From: Aricia agestis | Taxonomy: Eukaryota > Arthropoda > Insecta > Lepidoptera > Lycaenidae | DNA length: 64,000 nt | NCBI RefSeq assembly: GCF_905147365.1 | Contig: NC_056428.1 | Location: 27,248,001 to 27,312,000, forward strand | Direction: 5' to 3' | Part shown: positions 36,801 to 48,800 of the stretch, in pieces | Layout: each line of letters begins with the position of its first letter | How positions within the stretch are numbered: the stretch's first letter is position 1 | Translations under genes and position numbers: made by a program | Notes under the pieces: generated by a model | What the model was told of the DNA's origin: nothing | Databases searched by the model: none | Seen by the model: the letters and a program-made list of their open reading frames with translations, nothing else

Positions 36801-39800
36801 AAAACATATTTACTGCTGCACTCACTGCTGCGCTCAGATATATTTAATTATGATTAACCTTCAATTTAATGAAGAGTTTGATAAATAACGTATGGTTCTT
36901 AAGTCAAAATTTTCATATAATTACATTATTATAGTTTGTGCGTTCTAAGATGATATGGGTGACAGTTTTCATGTTCCTTGCTACGGGTTTTTTTTTACAA
37001 GAAAACAAAAAAAATCAAAATGTAATAAATTATATTCCATCTACAAAAACAAATGTTTCCTATAATTATAAATGAATAAAAATGAAAAGATGCTAAATGC
37101 TAACTTATTAATAAAGAATATAAATATTAACTGTGAAATAGGAGTATAAAATTATTGTTACGAAAACATTTGAAAAATGTCATATGCATGAAACGGAACT
37201 TATGTCAATAAAGATTGACTCTGTTGAATCGAAATCAAATCGATAAAAAAGGGCGGCCATCATAAATCGCCGGCACCACTGAAATGTCAGTACGAAATCG
37301 ATAATTTCGATTGCAATTCCTTTATGAAGTGATTCGATATTTTTAAACTATCGAATAATTTTAGTTAGGTAACTTCCCTACTATTGTCAATTATAATGTG
37401 TCACGCATATCATCATAAAACGCACAAACTATAGTAATTAATGTTCGTCTCTGAGTACGGCGGTAAGTTTTCTTTATTTATTTTTAACCTTTATATTTTT
37501 ATTATTCACAGGCATGGGCAAAGAGGTGGAAAATCTCATATTGGAAAACAACGAACTGCTGGCTACCAAGTAAGTACCTAAAATTGGACAACAATTTTTT
37601 AAACTTTTTTAAAAAGGGAAGCCGACGGGAATCGGGTTATATGGACTCTTCGCCACTGCTATGTTGCTATTTCGTATCCCAAATAAAAAATAATCTCATA
37701 TTAAATGTTTTGGGGCTTCCCAATTATAGGATTAGGCTCATCACGCTAGTTTCGGATTATTCCTGATAAAACTAATACTCTTAACTTACTCTTAACTAAT
37801 ACTCTTACTCTTTTCAATAAAATTCTTTTCTAGGAACGCACTGAACGTGGTGAAAGACGACCTGATAGTTAAGGTGGACGAACTGACTGGTGAGCAGGAG
37901 ATACTACGTGAGGAAGTAAGAAACCTCTGTGGAGCTAGGGAGAAGCTGAAAGACCGCGTTAGAGAGTTAGAAGAGGAGTTGCGACATCTGAAGGTTTATA
38001 CTTATTTATACTTATTAATAGGCAATTATCAACAGCACACTATCACGACTCCAACTCTAAAATGATCGGTGGTAACCAACGGGGGCATTTTAAACTCTCT
38101 TTGGCAACGAAATTAATCAGAAGAAAGATAAGTAGGAAATATTCCTGTTTCCCCTCACAAGCAAAGAGGAAAATTATCATGACCGGCCAAGCTTTGAAAA
38201 ACGGTTACGTACGATTGGGATAAATTGAAACGGTTCCCTACTGTAGTGGTATTTAGGGAATCAAAATTAACTATTTCAGCTCTGCTACTTTCACAATGAA
38301 CTCTATACAAAGGTGAAAGGACATTCACCCTAAAGTATCACTTCTTTAGGGTGAATGTATTATATTTGTAATGCTATCATTATGTGCACAATAAATTATA
38401 TTTGTTTGTTTGTTTTTTATGTTTTACTACGTAGATGACGCTCGCAACTCTGTTGCGCCAAAACTCGTTTATCGTGCGTTAATCGTACATTTTTTCGAGA
38501 TAAAAAGTACCCTATATCCATTCCCGGGACTCAAAGTATCTCCATACCAAACAGCAAAAACGGTTGAGCGTGAAGAGGTAACAGGCAGAAAGGCAGACAG
38601 ACAGATAGACAGACACACTTTCGCATTTATAATATTTTGATTCTGTATATTAATATTTATTATGATTTCACCCAGGAGACAGTAAGCACTAACGCCGGTG
38701 GTGGTGAGAATGAAGATGAAGCTGACGTGCCCATGGCCCAGAGACGCCGGTTCACCAGGGTCGAGATGGCACGGGTACTGATGGAGAGGAACCAGTATAA
38801 GGTGAGCTCGCTTTAGCATCATTGGATGTACCCTTTTGGAGATTTCAAAAAACGCGATGTCTTGAGTGATTAGAGAACCTATGCTTCTGTATTAATGGGT
38901 ATTAAACTAGATCAATACCACGCCCTCACATAAACCGACATAAAAAGCTTATGTTGTGTTTTGCGAAGTAGTTGGTAGGAAGGTGGGAATTTAGGGGCTA
39001 GCAGCATTACTCGCGACGCTAAAGAGGTTTCACGTGGAATACCTCTGGCATTGTAGTATCTGGTGGCCTGCTAACTTTTTTTTGATTCGCATTGTGTAGT
39101 TAGCGGTTGGCCCAAACGACTTTCGACCGATCAGTGAACTACGTTTGGTTAAGCGGAAGCCTGCTGTATACATTTTAATAGTACCTATATGAATGTAGCA
39201 TCATTTTGAGAAACTTTGATAGCGCGATTCAGGATATGGCATATTATGTCTCAAGGGAATTGACAATTGACATTTCAGGAGCGTTTCATGGAGTTGCAAG
39301 ACGCCGTGCGCTGGTCGGAGATGGTGCGCGCGAGCCGGGTCGAGGGTATGGACAAGAAGAAGGGCATCTGGAAGTTTTTTAGCAACCTTTTTCAGTAACT
39401 ATCCGTTTCTTTATTATTTACTATACTGTTCTAGAAAATCGTTTATTGCGTAGGAACCGAAGATTTTGTTAGTACAAAATGAATCCTATGTCCTTTCCCG
39501 GAACTCCAAGGTACTCCATACCAAGTTTCATTAAAATCGATTCAGCGGTTTGGGAGTGAAGAGTTAATAGACAGACAGAGACATACATACAGGTAGAGAG
39601 ACAAACAGACACACTTTCGAATTTATAATTTTAGTATGGATAATGTTCTATACTAGATGTTGCACGCAATCTTGTTTACGTGGTGATCAATTTATCGTGC
39701 AGCACAATAATACAGACGACTTATTTCCAGGACGTTAAAGTATTCTTCATATCGGTTCAACAGTTTAAGTGGATGCTGTTAAGCATTTGTGTATCATCCC

Positions 39801-42800
39801 AAACAAAAATTACGTATCGTATGAATGCAGTCATGTTCTTTAGATCATTAAGAACAAGACTGCATTCATAACTCGATACGTAATTTTTTGTGGGTTTCAC
39901 AAATGCTTGATTGCGACCAAATGTGAAGAGACAAACGAACTTTTGTTCACAATATTACTACATTATAAGGACTGTACGGAAATACGTTCGACTTTAAAAG
40001 TATACCCTGCACATACACATAAACTGACAAAATAATTACCCTTCTTATTTTCATAGTTGTTGTTGGGTAAAAAACACAAATGTCCTAGTTCAATGAAATC
40101 CAGTCTGTAAATAATTATACTTCTGTAATAATAATTGTAAATGAATGGAGTATTAACGGTACATAATAAAATACATTAAAGCAAATCATTATTATACTAT
40201 GGATTATTAAGTAATTGCAATAAGTATATAATGCAGTAAAGCATTGGCAATTGGCATATATTTATGGTTGGCTGAGCGTTCAATAATATTAATGTAAAGT
40301 TGCAAAACTGAATGTTTTATTCATTTACAAACTATTTTATATGAGCATTATTTAAGTATGTCTTTTCTGACCATTCACTTTTGTAAATTTTTCATTCAGC
40401 GGGGCTAAAATGGTTACATTTAGTAATTCCTCTCAATCAATTCAGCAAACAAACTGTCAAACTGACGAAAGTCAAATTAGTACGAATGACTAGACATGAA
40501 TTGCAAGCAGTGTGACCATTTTGCGATTTAATTTTTTTAATCATAATATTATGATTCTCCAAAGCGACCATTTTAGCCCCGCAGGAATTATAATAGTTTG
40601 TTTTTCATAAAGCTTTATTAGTTATCTCGCTATTGCCCTCTTTGAGATTAAAATGTAGCCCCAGTAACAAGTTTTAATTATAATGCAACGCGAAAGTTTA
40701 AAAGTTCATATATAAAATGTAGCAAAGCGATATTGAATAGCATACTTTACATACTGACTTATATGGCTGTTAACACATCTGTGTTGTAGTGCTTTAAATA
40801 ATATGATTCGGAGGTATAAAATTATGATTTTAGATTCTTCTTGCGTTAAAAATCGTGGGTTCGATTCCCGCGTATAAAATTGTGGGTTTGATTTTGGCGT
40901 AAAAATCGCGGGTTCGATTCCTGCGTATAAAATTGTGGGTTTAATTCTGGCGTACAAAATCGTGGGTTCGATTCCTGCGTTAAAATTGTGGATTTCATTC
41001 TGGCGTAAAAAATCGTGGGTTCGATTCCTGCGTTAAAATGTTGCGTTTCATTCTGGCGTAAAAATCGCGGGTTCGATTCCTGCGTTAAATTTGTGGGCTT
41101 CATTCTGGCGTAAAAATAGCGGGTTGATTCTTGCGTATAAAATTGTGGGTTTCATTCTGGCGTACAAAGTCGTGGGTTCGATTCCCGCGTTGCAAAATTA
41201 TTGTAGGTTTGATTCCTGCGTTCAAAATCGTGTATTCGATTTTTGGGTTGTATATTATGGCGGGTTCGATTCCCGCATTGAACAATATTTCCCAAGTTTT
41301 GGCCCTGTGCCTGATCTCACGCTGGATGTGTCGGTCATTCGTTCCAATTGGTTATAAAGTGAAAAGAAAATTCTTCCTTTTCTTTGTGCATATTTGGCAC
41401 TATAATATTCAAATTGCTAGCTGTTATTATATTTGAATATGGCTGAATTATTGCAAGCGATTGTAACTGTGCATTGTTATAAGCCATAGAAATTAAATTG
41501 TTAACTGGCTTGCTAAATGTATTCTTAAATTCGACATAAGGCTTTCATATCTAGTTACTGTTTTCATGGATAGTGCCAGTTTTATTTAAGTTACAATGTT
41601 TATGTTTTGCTTGCGTTATATTTTTTTGCTTGCTTGTAAGCTATAGCCATATAATATTATGTGTTTATAAAATATTGGCCAGCATTTCCATAGAAATTTC
41701 AAGCACCTTGGGTTAAATTAGAACTAGCTATTACCCGTATGTATGAAATGAAATGTATGCTTATAGTATAGTTACCGCTAATTTTTTCTACAGCGCATTA
41801 GCTTGTGCTTAGTTTATTTTTAACAGCTTTGCGAAATTTATGAGTTATGCAACTACAGTCATATCTAGTTTTATCTTGTTATGCATCTTTATTTTTCATA
41901 ATTAGCTACCATCTTTGTGCGCTCAAAACAAAATTCCGCAGGACCCCTCGAGTGTATTTTTCCGCGATAAAGTAGCCTTTGTCATTCCTTGTGGTCTACT
42001 CTGTATCGGCGCTAAATTTCATTAAAATCGGTCCAAAAGTGACGTGATGCCGTAACCAAAAGATATTATAATATTCATAATATATTAAGCTCTATGCTTT
42101 ATTTATATACACAAATTATGTTGTAATTTATATATAATACAAAATGCATTGCGATCTAGCTCGAATTAATTATAATTACCATATTATATTATTATTTAAG
42201 AAAAATATTATGTAAAAAATGTATACGGTTCCATAAGTGTCCTGTCTACCTGCCTATTCGTGTCTGCATGCAATGAGAATTATTCATAACGACTGGATAT
42301 GTCTCAGTAATTAGTACTAAGAGACAAACACTTACCGTTGCTTACTGACTTCAGCATCAAATGATTTCTAAGTGCGTTTCCGATCTATGGACTCTCCTGT
42401 CTTTGTAACAAAACTAGCAGCAATTAGTTTTTTGTGTACTTACGTATAAGAAACCTTTTTCTGCAAGAATTTTGCGATATTGTTTTATATTGCACTATGC
42501 ATTTATTTCATTATAATATTATGATAATGGTTTTGCTTATCGATTTTTGGAATACATACAAAACTTACTTGGGTGTAAATGACTAGTGATTGGACAGTAC
42601 TGGTCATTGGACATAATTCAAAAACACTATTTTTATTAAGGTTGCTTTAAAAACTACCTGTTTTTTCTTTAAAATCATACGTTTTATTACTTTTAAAACA
42701 GGCAGTTTTTAAAGTAACCTTATAGTTTGTGCGTTTTATGATGATATGCGTGACACATTATAATGGGGATTGTCCATTTTTTTTTAATTTTGCTCATTAC

Positions 42801-45800
42801 AAAAACATTTCGAGGAATAAGGTCAGTGATCGTTTTTCTGTATATAAATGAAAAAAATACCCATTAGTTACTTATATTTTTGAACAAATATGTTTAACCT
42901 TAGTTTGACCTTCAATGGCGTTAAATTAGCAATAAATTCGATCAACATTACGTTTCGAACTTTTGGTAAGCTTCTCGTATCAGCTTTCACATAATGAGAA
43001 CTTGCATTTGACGAACCAGCCATTATAAATAAGATTGAAAGGAAATTTAAAACATACTGCAGAGGTCAGTTGGCCGCCGATGATGACGTCAGAGCAAAAC
43101 TTTAAAAATTTATTGAGAAAAAACTAGCCAATGAATTTCAAAATTATTTAATTTATATTCTTAAAATACCCTATTTTAACGAAAAAAAATATAAAAGTAC
43201 ATGTGATTTTTTTTTGACAATGCCCATTGACAGTAGGGAAGTTACCTAACAAAAATTAATCGATAGTTTATAAATATCGAATCACTTCGTAAAGGAATTG
43301 CAATCGAAATTATCGATTTCGTACTGACCTTTCAGTGGTGCCGGCGATTTAAGATGGCCGCCCTTTTTTATCGATTTGATTTCGATTCAACAGTCAATCT
43401 CTACTGACATAAGTTCCGTTTCATGCATATGACTTTTTTCAAATGTTTTCGTAACAATAATTGTATACTCCTATTTCACAGTTAATATTTATAATTTTTA
43501 TTAATAAGTTAGTATTTAGCATCTTTTCATTTTTATTCATTTACAATAATAGGAAACATTTGTTTTTGTAGATGGAATATAATTTATTACATTTTGATTT
43601 TTTTTTTCTTGTAAAAAAAAACCCGTAGCAAGGAACATGAAAACTGTCACCCATATCATCTTAGAACGCACAAACTAAAATAAATATTGTGCTTTGTCCA
43701 ATGACTGGTACTGTCCAATCACTAGTCATTTTATACCCTATTTGTACTCAACCTTAGATAATATATATTGCTATAGCTGTGCGTCTTTTTGAAAAGATTT
43801 AATGTTTTTCATTGAACTTTGACTTAAGGTGAGGCCAGTTCGAAAAGACTGATTTTTAAACTTCCAATCTGAAAAAATTATGTGGAATTCTCTTACATCA
43901 AAATTCATGTAGACACAAAAAGAAACAAAGTAACGAAATAACCGAACAGAATATTGAAAAATGGCATGGTAATTCTGTAAAAAAATCTTGAGTATCACCC
44001 TAAAAATACACTTCAAATTCGAACATCTCGTAATTTTCAATGACAATGATATGATTTTTTTATAGTTCTAGCAAAATAAACGAATAGATTTTTAATAAAT
44101 GATCCGGTAATTAAAAAAATAAAATAAAATGTATAATTTTCTCCTATTTCGCCATATCAACAACGCGGCGAGCGTCGTAACATAACAAGGCGCGCTGATA
44201 TGAATGTTATTTTAATGTCCTTAACGTCGATATTCGTACTGAAAGACATCGACCTGCTAATTCAGGGACAGCCTTGCCTTAAAACTTTAAATCATTACAT
44301 TCCGAGCTTCATTATCACGCATATTATTACCGTTGTACAAATATTGTGTCTTCTATAGGAGTGAGCACACTGAGACGGGCCGTACCGGGGCTCAGCGTGC
44401 CGGGGCTCATCGCAAAATCCGCCTCCATACAATTTGTATGGAAGCGGATGCGCGTATCGCACACTGTGTCGGGGCGCAGCGGAATTCCGCTTCCATACAA
44501 ATTGTATCGAAGCGGATTTTTGCGATGAGCCCCGGCACGCTGAGCCCCGGCACGGTCCGTCTCAGTGTGCTTACTCCTTATAATAACAGAAACGCTGACA
44601 GATTTCTTTTATTAAAAAGAAGTAGAGCCAAAAACGTGCAACGGAAGCCGACTGCGACTGTTAAGCGATTGCCGTAACCCATGAATACTCGCTACACAAA
44701 AATAATTGTAAAATTCTCTATAGTCTTTAGTGTACTAGAGTTTATGGTTCTTGATAATCTATATATTAATACGTGAGCCAAAAACTTTGTATCCCCTTTG
44801 ACGAAAAATGGGGAAACGTAGGTGAATGAAATTTTGCACAGTTATAGTTTATATGGTGAAGGAGTGCATCGAGCTAATATTATTTTGAAATTATGCTCTT
44901 ATTATACATTTTTTAACAAATAAAATATCACACACTACAACACACACACTAGGAAAAATGACCGATTTTTGAGTGACAAGCCTATACATACGAATTGTAC
45001 TCTTTTATTTATGTTTTAAGTCTGTTGACAACAAGGTGACAAATTGAAAATGGATTATAATTTTTTTTATTGAATCTTAGATACTATTAGACAATGCTTA
45101 CATGGCCAGTCTGAGATCAGCTGAGTCCCAAAGACAAGAGTTGAAAAAAATATGATAAAGTCAATATTTTTTACAAAATAATAGGTGGTAGTCCTAATGT
45201 CGTTGAAACTAAGGTCGAATTTCGACCATTGGGCGATCTCTAGTTATTATAATCGGTAGACCGCAACCCTTCAGGGCCTCCGATAGTATTATCTTACAGT
45301 CTTCTTCTTCTTTTGGCGTAAGCCTCCCCATTTAGGAGTTGCCAGCGTCAGAGTTAAGGCGAAAGATATAAACAGTTATTTAAACGTAAACTGATTGCCA
45401 TGCACTGGGCACGGGTGATGAGTGATGACTTCATGCGACTTCTTACAGTCGGGGCAGTTTAATAGGTTTGACATCTGTCGGATTAATCTCCATAGTGAGG
45501 TGAGCTACTTAAAAACATCGACCAAAATCGAGTAAATCGATACGGTCTTGATGTAAAATATTTGAATTTGATATGTTATTTATAAAACCCAAAACGAATT
45601 CCTTTCCTTTTATTACTTTTTCTTTTGTAAATTCAAGGAGAAAAATAAGACAAGTATACATAATTTACAAAAAAAAATTGAATTTATTCACTTGAAATAT
45701 CAAAACTGTTAAATTTTATATTATCATTTTACATGAATACTAGATGTCCCGCGCGGCTTCGCCCGCGTAAATTAGAAATTTTACAGAATCCGTAGGTACA

Positions 45801-48800
45801 TTTTCCCATAAAAAATATTTCCCCCGTTTTTCCCACATTTTCCTGAGTTTCTTCTGTCGTATTAGTCTTAGAGTAATAATATAATATAACCTTCTCGATA
45901 AATGATGAGTCTTACTCGATAAATGATCTATCTAACACTGAGATAAGTTTTTAAATCGGACCTGTAGTTTCTGAGATTGACGCGTTCAAGCAAACATACT
46001 CTTCAGGTTTATAATATTAGGTAGATATAGATTTTTTTTAATTATCGCTTGACAAACTCGAGTCTCGATCCAAAAAACTATGAAATGGTATAATATGGTA
46101 GTGATGATGATGATGAAGAATGTAATTTGCATAGTAGCATATGCTTTCTGTTCTTAAAACAACGCCGAAACTCCCAAACTTGTATCTATAAAGAATCAGG
46201 AATTCTCTCAGCACCTTCCGAACCACGGTATACCAGGTATATCTCGGTGCAAAATCTTACTTGTTGGTAGCATATGCTTAGAATACTTCTCACGAAACCG
46301 AAGTCACCATATGTTTCCCTATAAGTTTTGAGGAGTTCCCTCGATTACTTATGGATCCTTCATCAGATCACCACTTTTCTGAATATAATACCAAATTGGG
46401 ATGATACCCTATATACCAAAAGAAAAATTTTGAAAATCGATTAACAAACGGCGGAGTAATCGTTGAATATAAGAAAACGAACATAACACCTCCCCCATTT
46501 TGAAAGTCGGTTAAAATTGTAGCCTATGTGTTATTTATTTAATATTTTAATCAGCACATGAATTGAATAACAAAATTTTTTTCAAATTAATCGTAGCACC
46601 ATCTGTCAGGACAAACTAAAATTGAAATAGAATAATATTGAATGCGATGATAGCGCCGTCCGCCGGATCTAATGTAAAACATTCCAAAATCAACAACTCC
46701 TTATAAATAAGAAATTAATTGAAAAAACATTTTCCAGTAGACCAAACTGTAAATCTAAACCATTCTCGAATCTCCACGAACACACACAAAAAATTTCATC
46801 AAAATTGGTCCAGTCGTTTAGGAGGAGTTCAGTCACATACACACGCACACAAGAAATATATATATTAAGATGTGTTACTTTTCACAACGTGGTTATGAAT
46901 TTATGGGGATATTTTGTTACAAGTAATCAATGCTTCTGATTCTACTTATTCGCTTTCGATTTTTAGAGTTACATCCCTAGAGCTTAAAAATAAATAAAAA
47001 TCGGCCAAGTGCGGGTTGGACTCGCGCGACGAAGGGTTCCGTTTTAATTTTATTATTATTTATTAAAGTATAAATACAACTGAGTATTTTGTGAACATTT
47101 CAAGTGCCTACTACCTATTGCCATTATTAAATATCGAGGAAAAAATTACGTTTGTTGTATTAAGGGGGGCCCCTTAAATATTTTTTTTAGTATTTGTTGT
47201 TATAGCGGCAACAGATACACACAATCTGTGAAACTTTCAGAAATCTAGCTATAGCGGTTCTTGAGATACAGCTTGGAGATGGACAGACGGACAGACAGAC
47301 ATCGAAGTCTTAGTAATAGGGTCCAATTTTTTACCCTTTGGGTACGGAATCTTAAAATATTATATACCGATTCGAGGCGATATTGCCTAAATGAAGTTTC
47401 CTTTAACACTCCGCGACTTGCAGGTCGAGCGAGCGGCCCCAGCGCCCCCTCTCCACCCCTCACATGAGGGCGGTGACGGCGCCGCAGACCTCCCTGCGAC
47501 ACTCCCGGACATCAGACTTCCTGGAGACGCAGCTCACTGACCACCACCACCGACGGCATGAGCGCAGCGAGCAGTTTCGACAGGTACTATCAGAGAAGTT
47601 GATTCCTAGGCAGATGGGGGACCTACGTAGTTTGGTCGCGTTATGTCAAATCCAGCTGATGGATCACAATTAACATTGAATTAACATTATCCGACCAAAT
47701 GACGTGGGTCTGTCAACTGTCGATGTATCGATTTCGTCGATGATGTATTGACTGAGAGGAATATTCTACGGCGTTATGCTAGACTTGATGGAGTTGCGCG
47801 AACTCCGTTGCGCCAAAAGTCGTTTATCGCGCGGGAAACGTACATTTTTCCAAAATAAAAAGTATCTATGTCCTTTCCCAGGACATGAAGTATCTCCATG
47901 CCAAATTTCATAAAAATGGTTCAGCGGTTTGGGCGTGAAGAGATAACAGATATATTTTCGCATTTTTAATATTAGTATGGATTAAGGGTCAGCAGATCAT
48001 GATCAATATTGATGTCGCAGGGAAAAGAAGATATCAGGGATATCCCGAAATCCCTAGGGATATCACGAAATCGCGGTAGATACCGAATATTCTTGTTTCT
48101 TACGTCTTATTACTAAACAAATCTAGTGATATGTCATTTCACTAAACTAAATCTAGTGAAATGTCAGAAAAGCGTATACCGCCGAATAAAAATCGAGCTA
48201 CGCATTTCTCTCGCTCGCTCTAATACCCACACGGGCACTAGTGGGAGTGAAACAAATGCGTCGCTCGAGCTGGCGCGGCTCGTGTGATTTTAGTCGTTAA
48301 ATTATTACGTGTACGTTAAGTTTGAATGCGATTTTCTAAATACCACCTTTTACGACTCTCGAGTTTCAACATTTTTTAATATTTTCCAGACTTACGCGCA
48401 TGTTACTTGCATGGTTCGATAGCCTGTTAAATGTATATTATGGGGATATTAATAACTCAATACCGATGATAAGATCCCTTCACGCTGATAATGCCCCATT
48501 CGCGTTAAGAGGGCGACTAACGCAAAAAATCGTCCTTCTCTCTTCACACTCACGCCCGTCTTTCATATGCCAGGTGAAAAAGGACGACGCGGATTCATTT
48601 AAATAAAAATATATTTTTTTTCCTAATAACTCGATAAATATGTAAACTTTAAAAAATCCGCTAGGTCAGTTCCTCAATGATAGAATTTTATATAATGTGT
48701 TAAAATATTAACTTAGTTTAATGCACGGTTATGGCAATATATGATAATTATATGCATCTTTGTGATCGAGAAAATTTTAAGATATCGTGTTTTTGCTAGG

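Noticed and set aside
40816..41279. CRISPR-like array or cluster of tRNA genes
   Set aside because: Units are directly contiguous without unique spacers, and only the T-arm is present: no A box, acceptor stem or anticodon arm.
40706..41357. Overlapping open frames on both strands with repeating NPRF/TQES-type peptides
   Set aside because: They are the translation of the 27-bp tandem array; unit length and composition explain the periodic protein and no homologue-like domain is seen.
44333..44677. 114-codon frame with repeated arginine/alanine segments
   Set aside because: Lies across the GC-rich palindrome; the two halves are inverted copies of each other.
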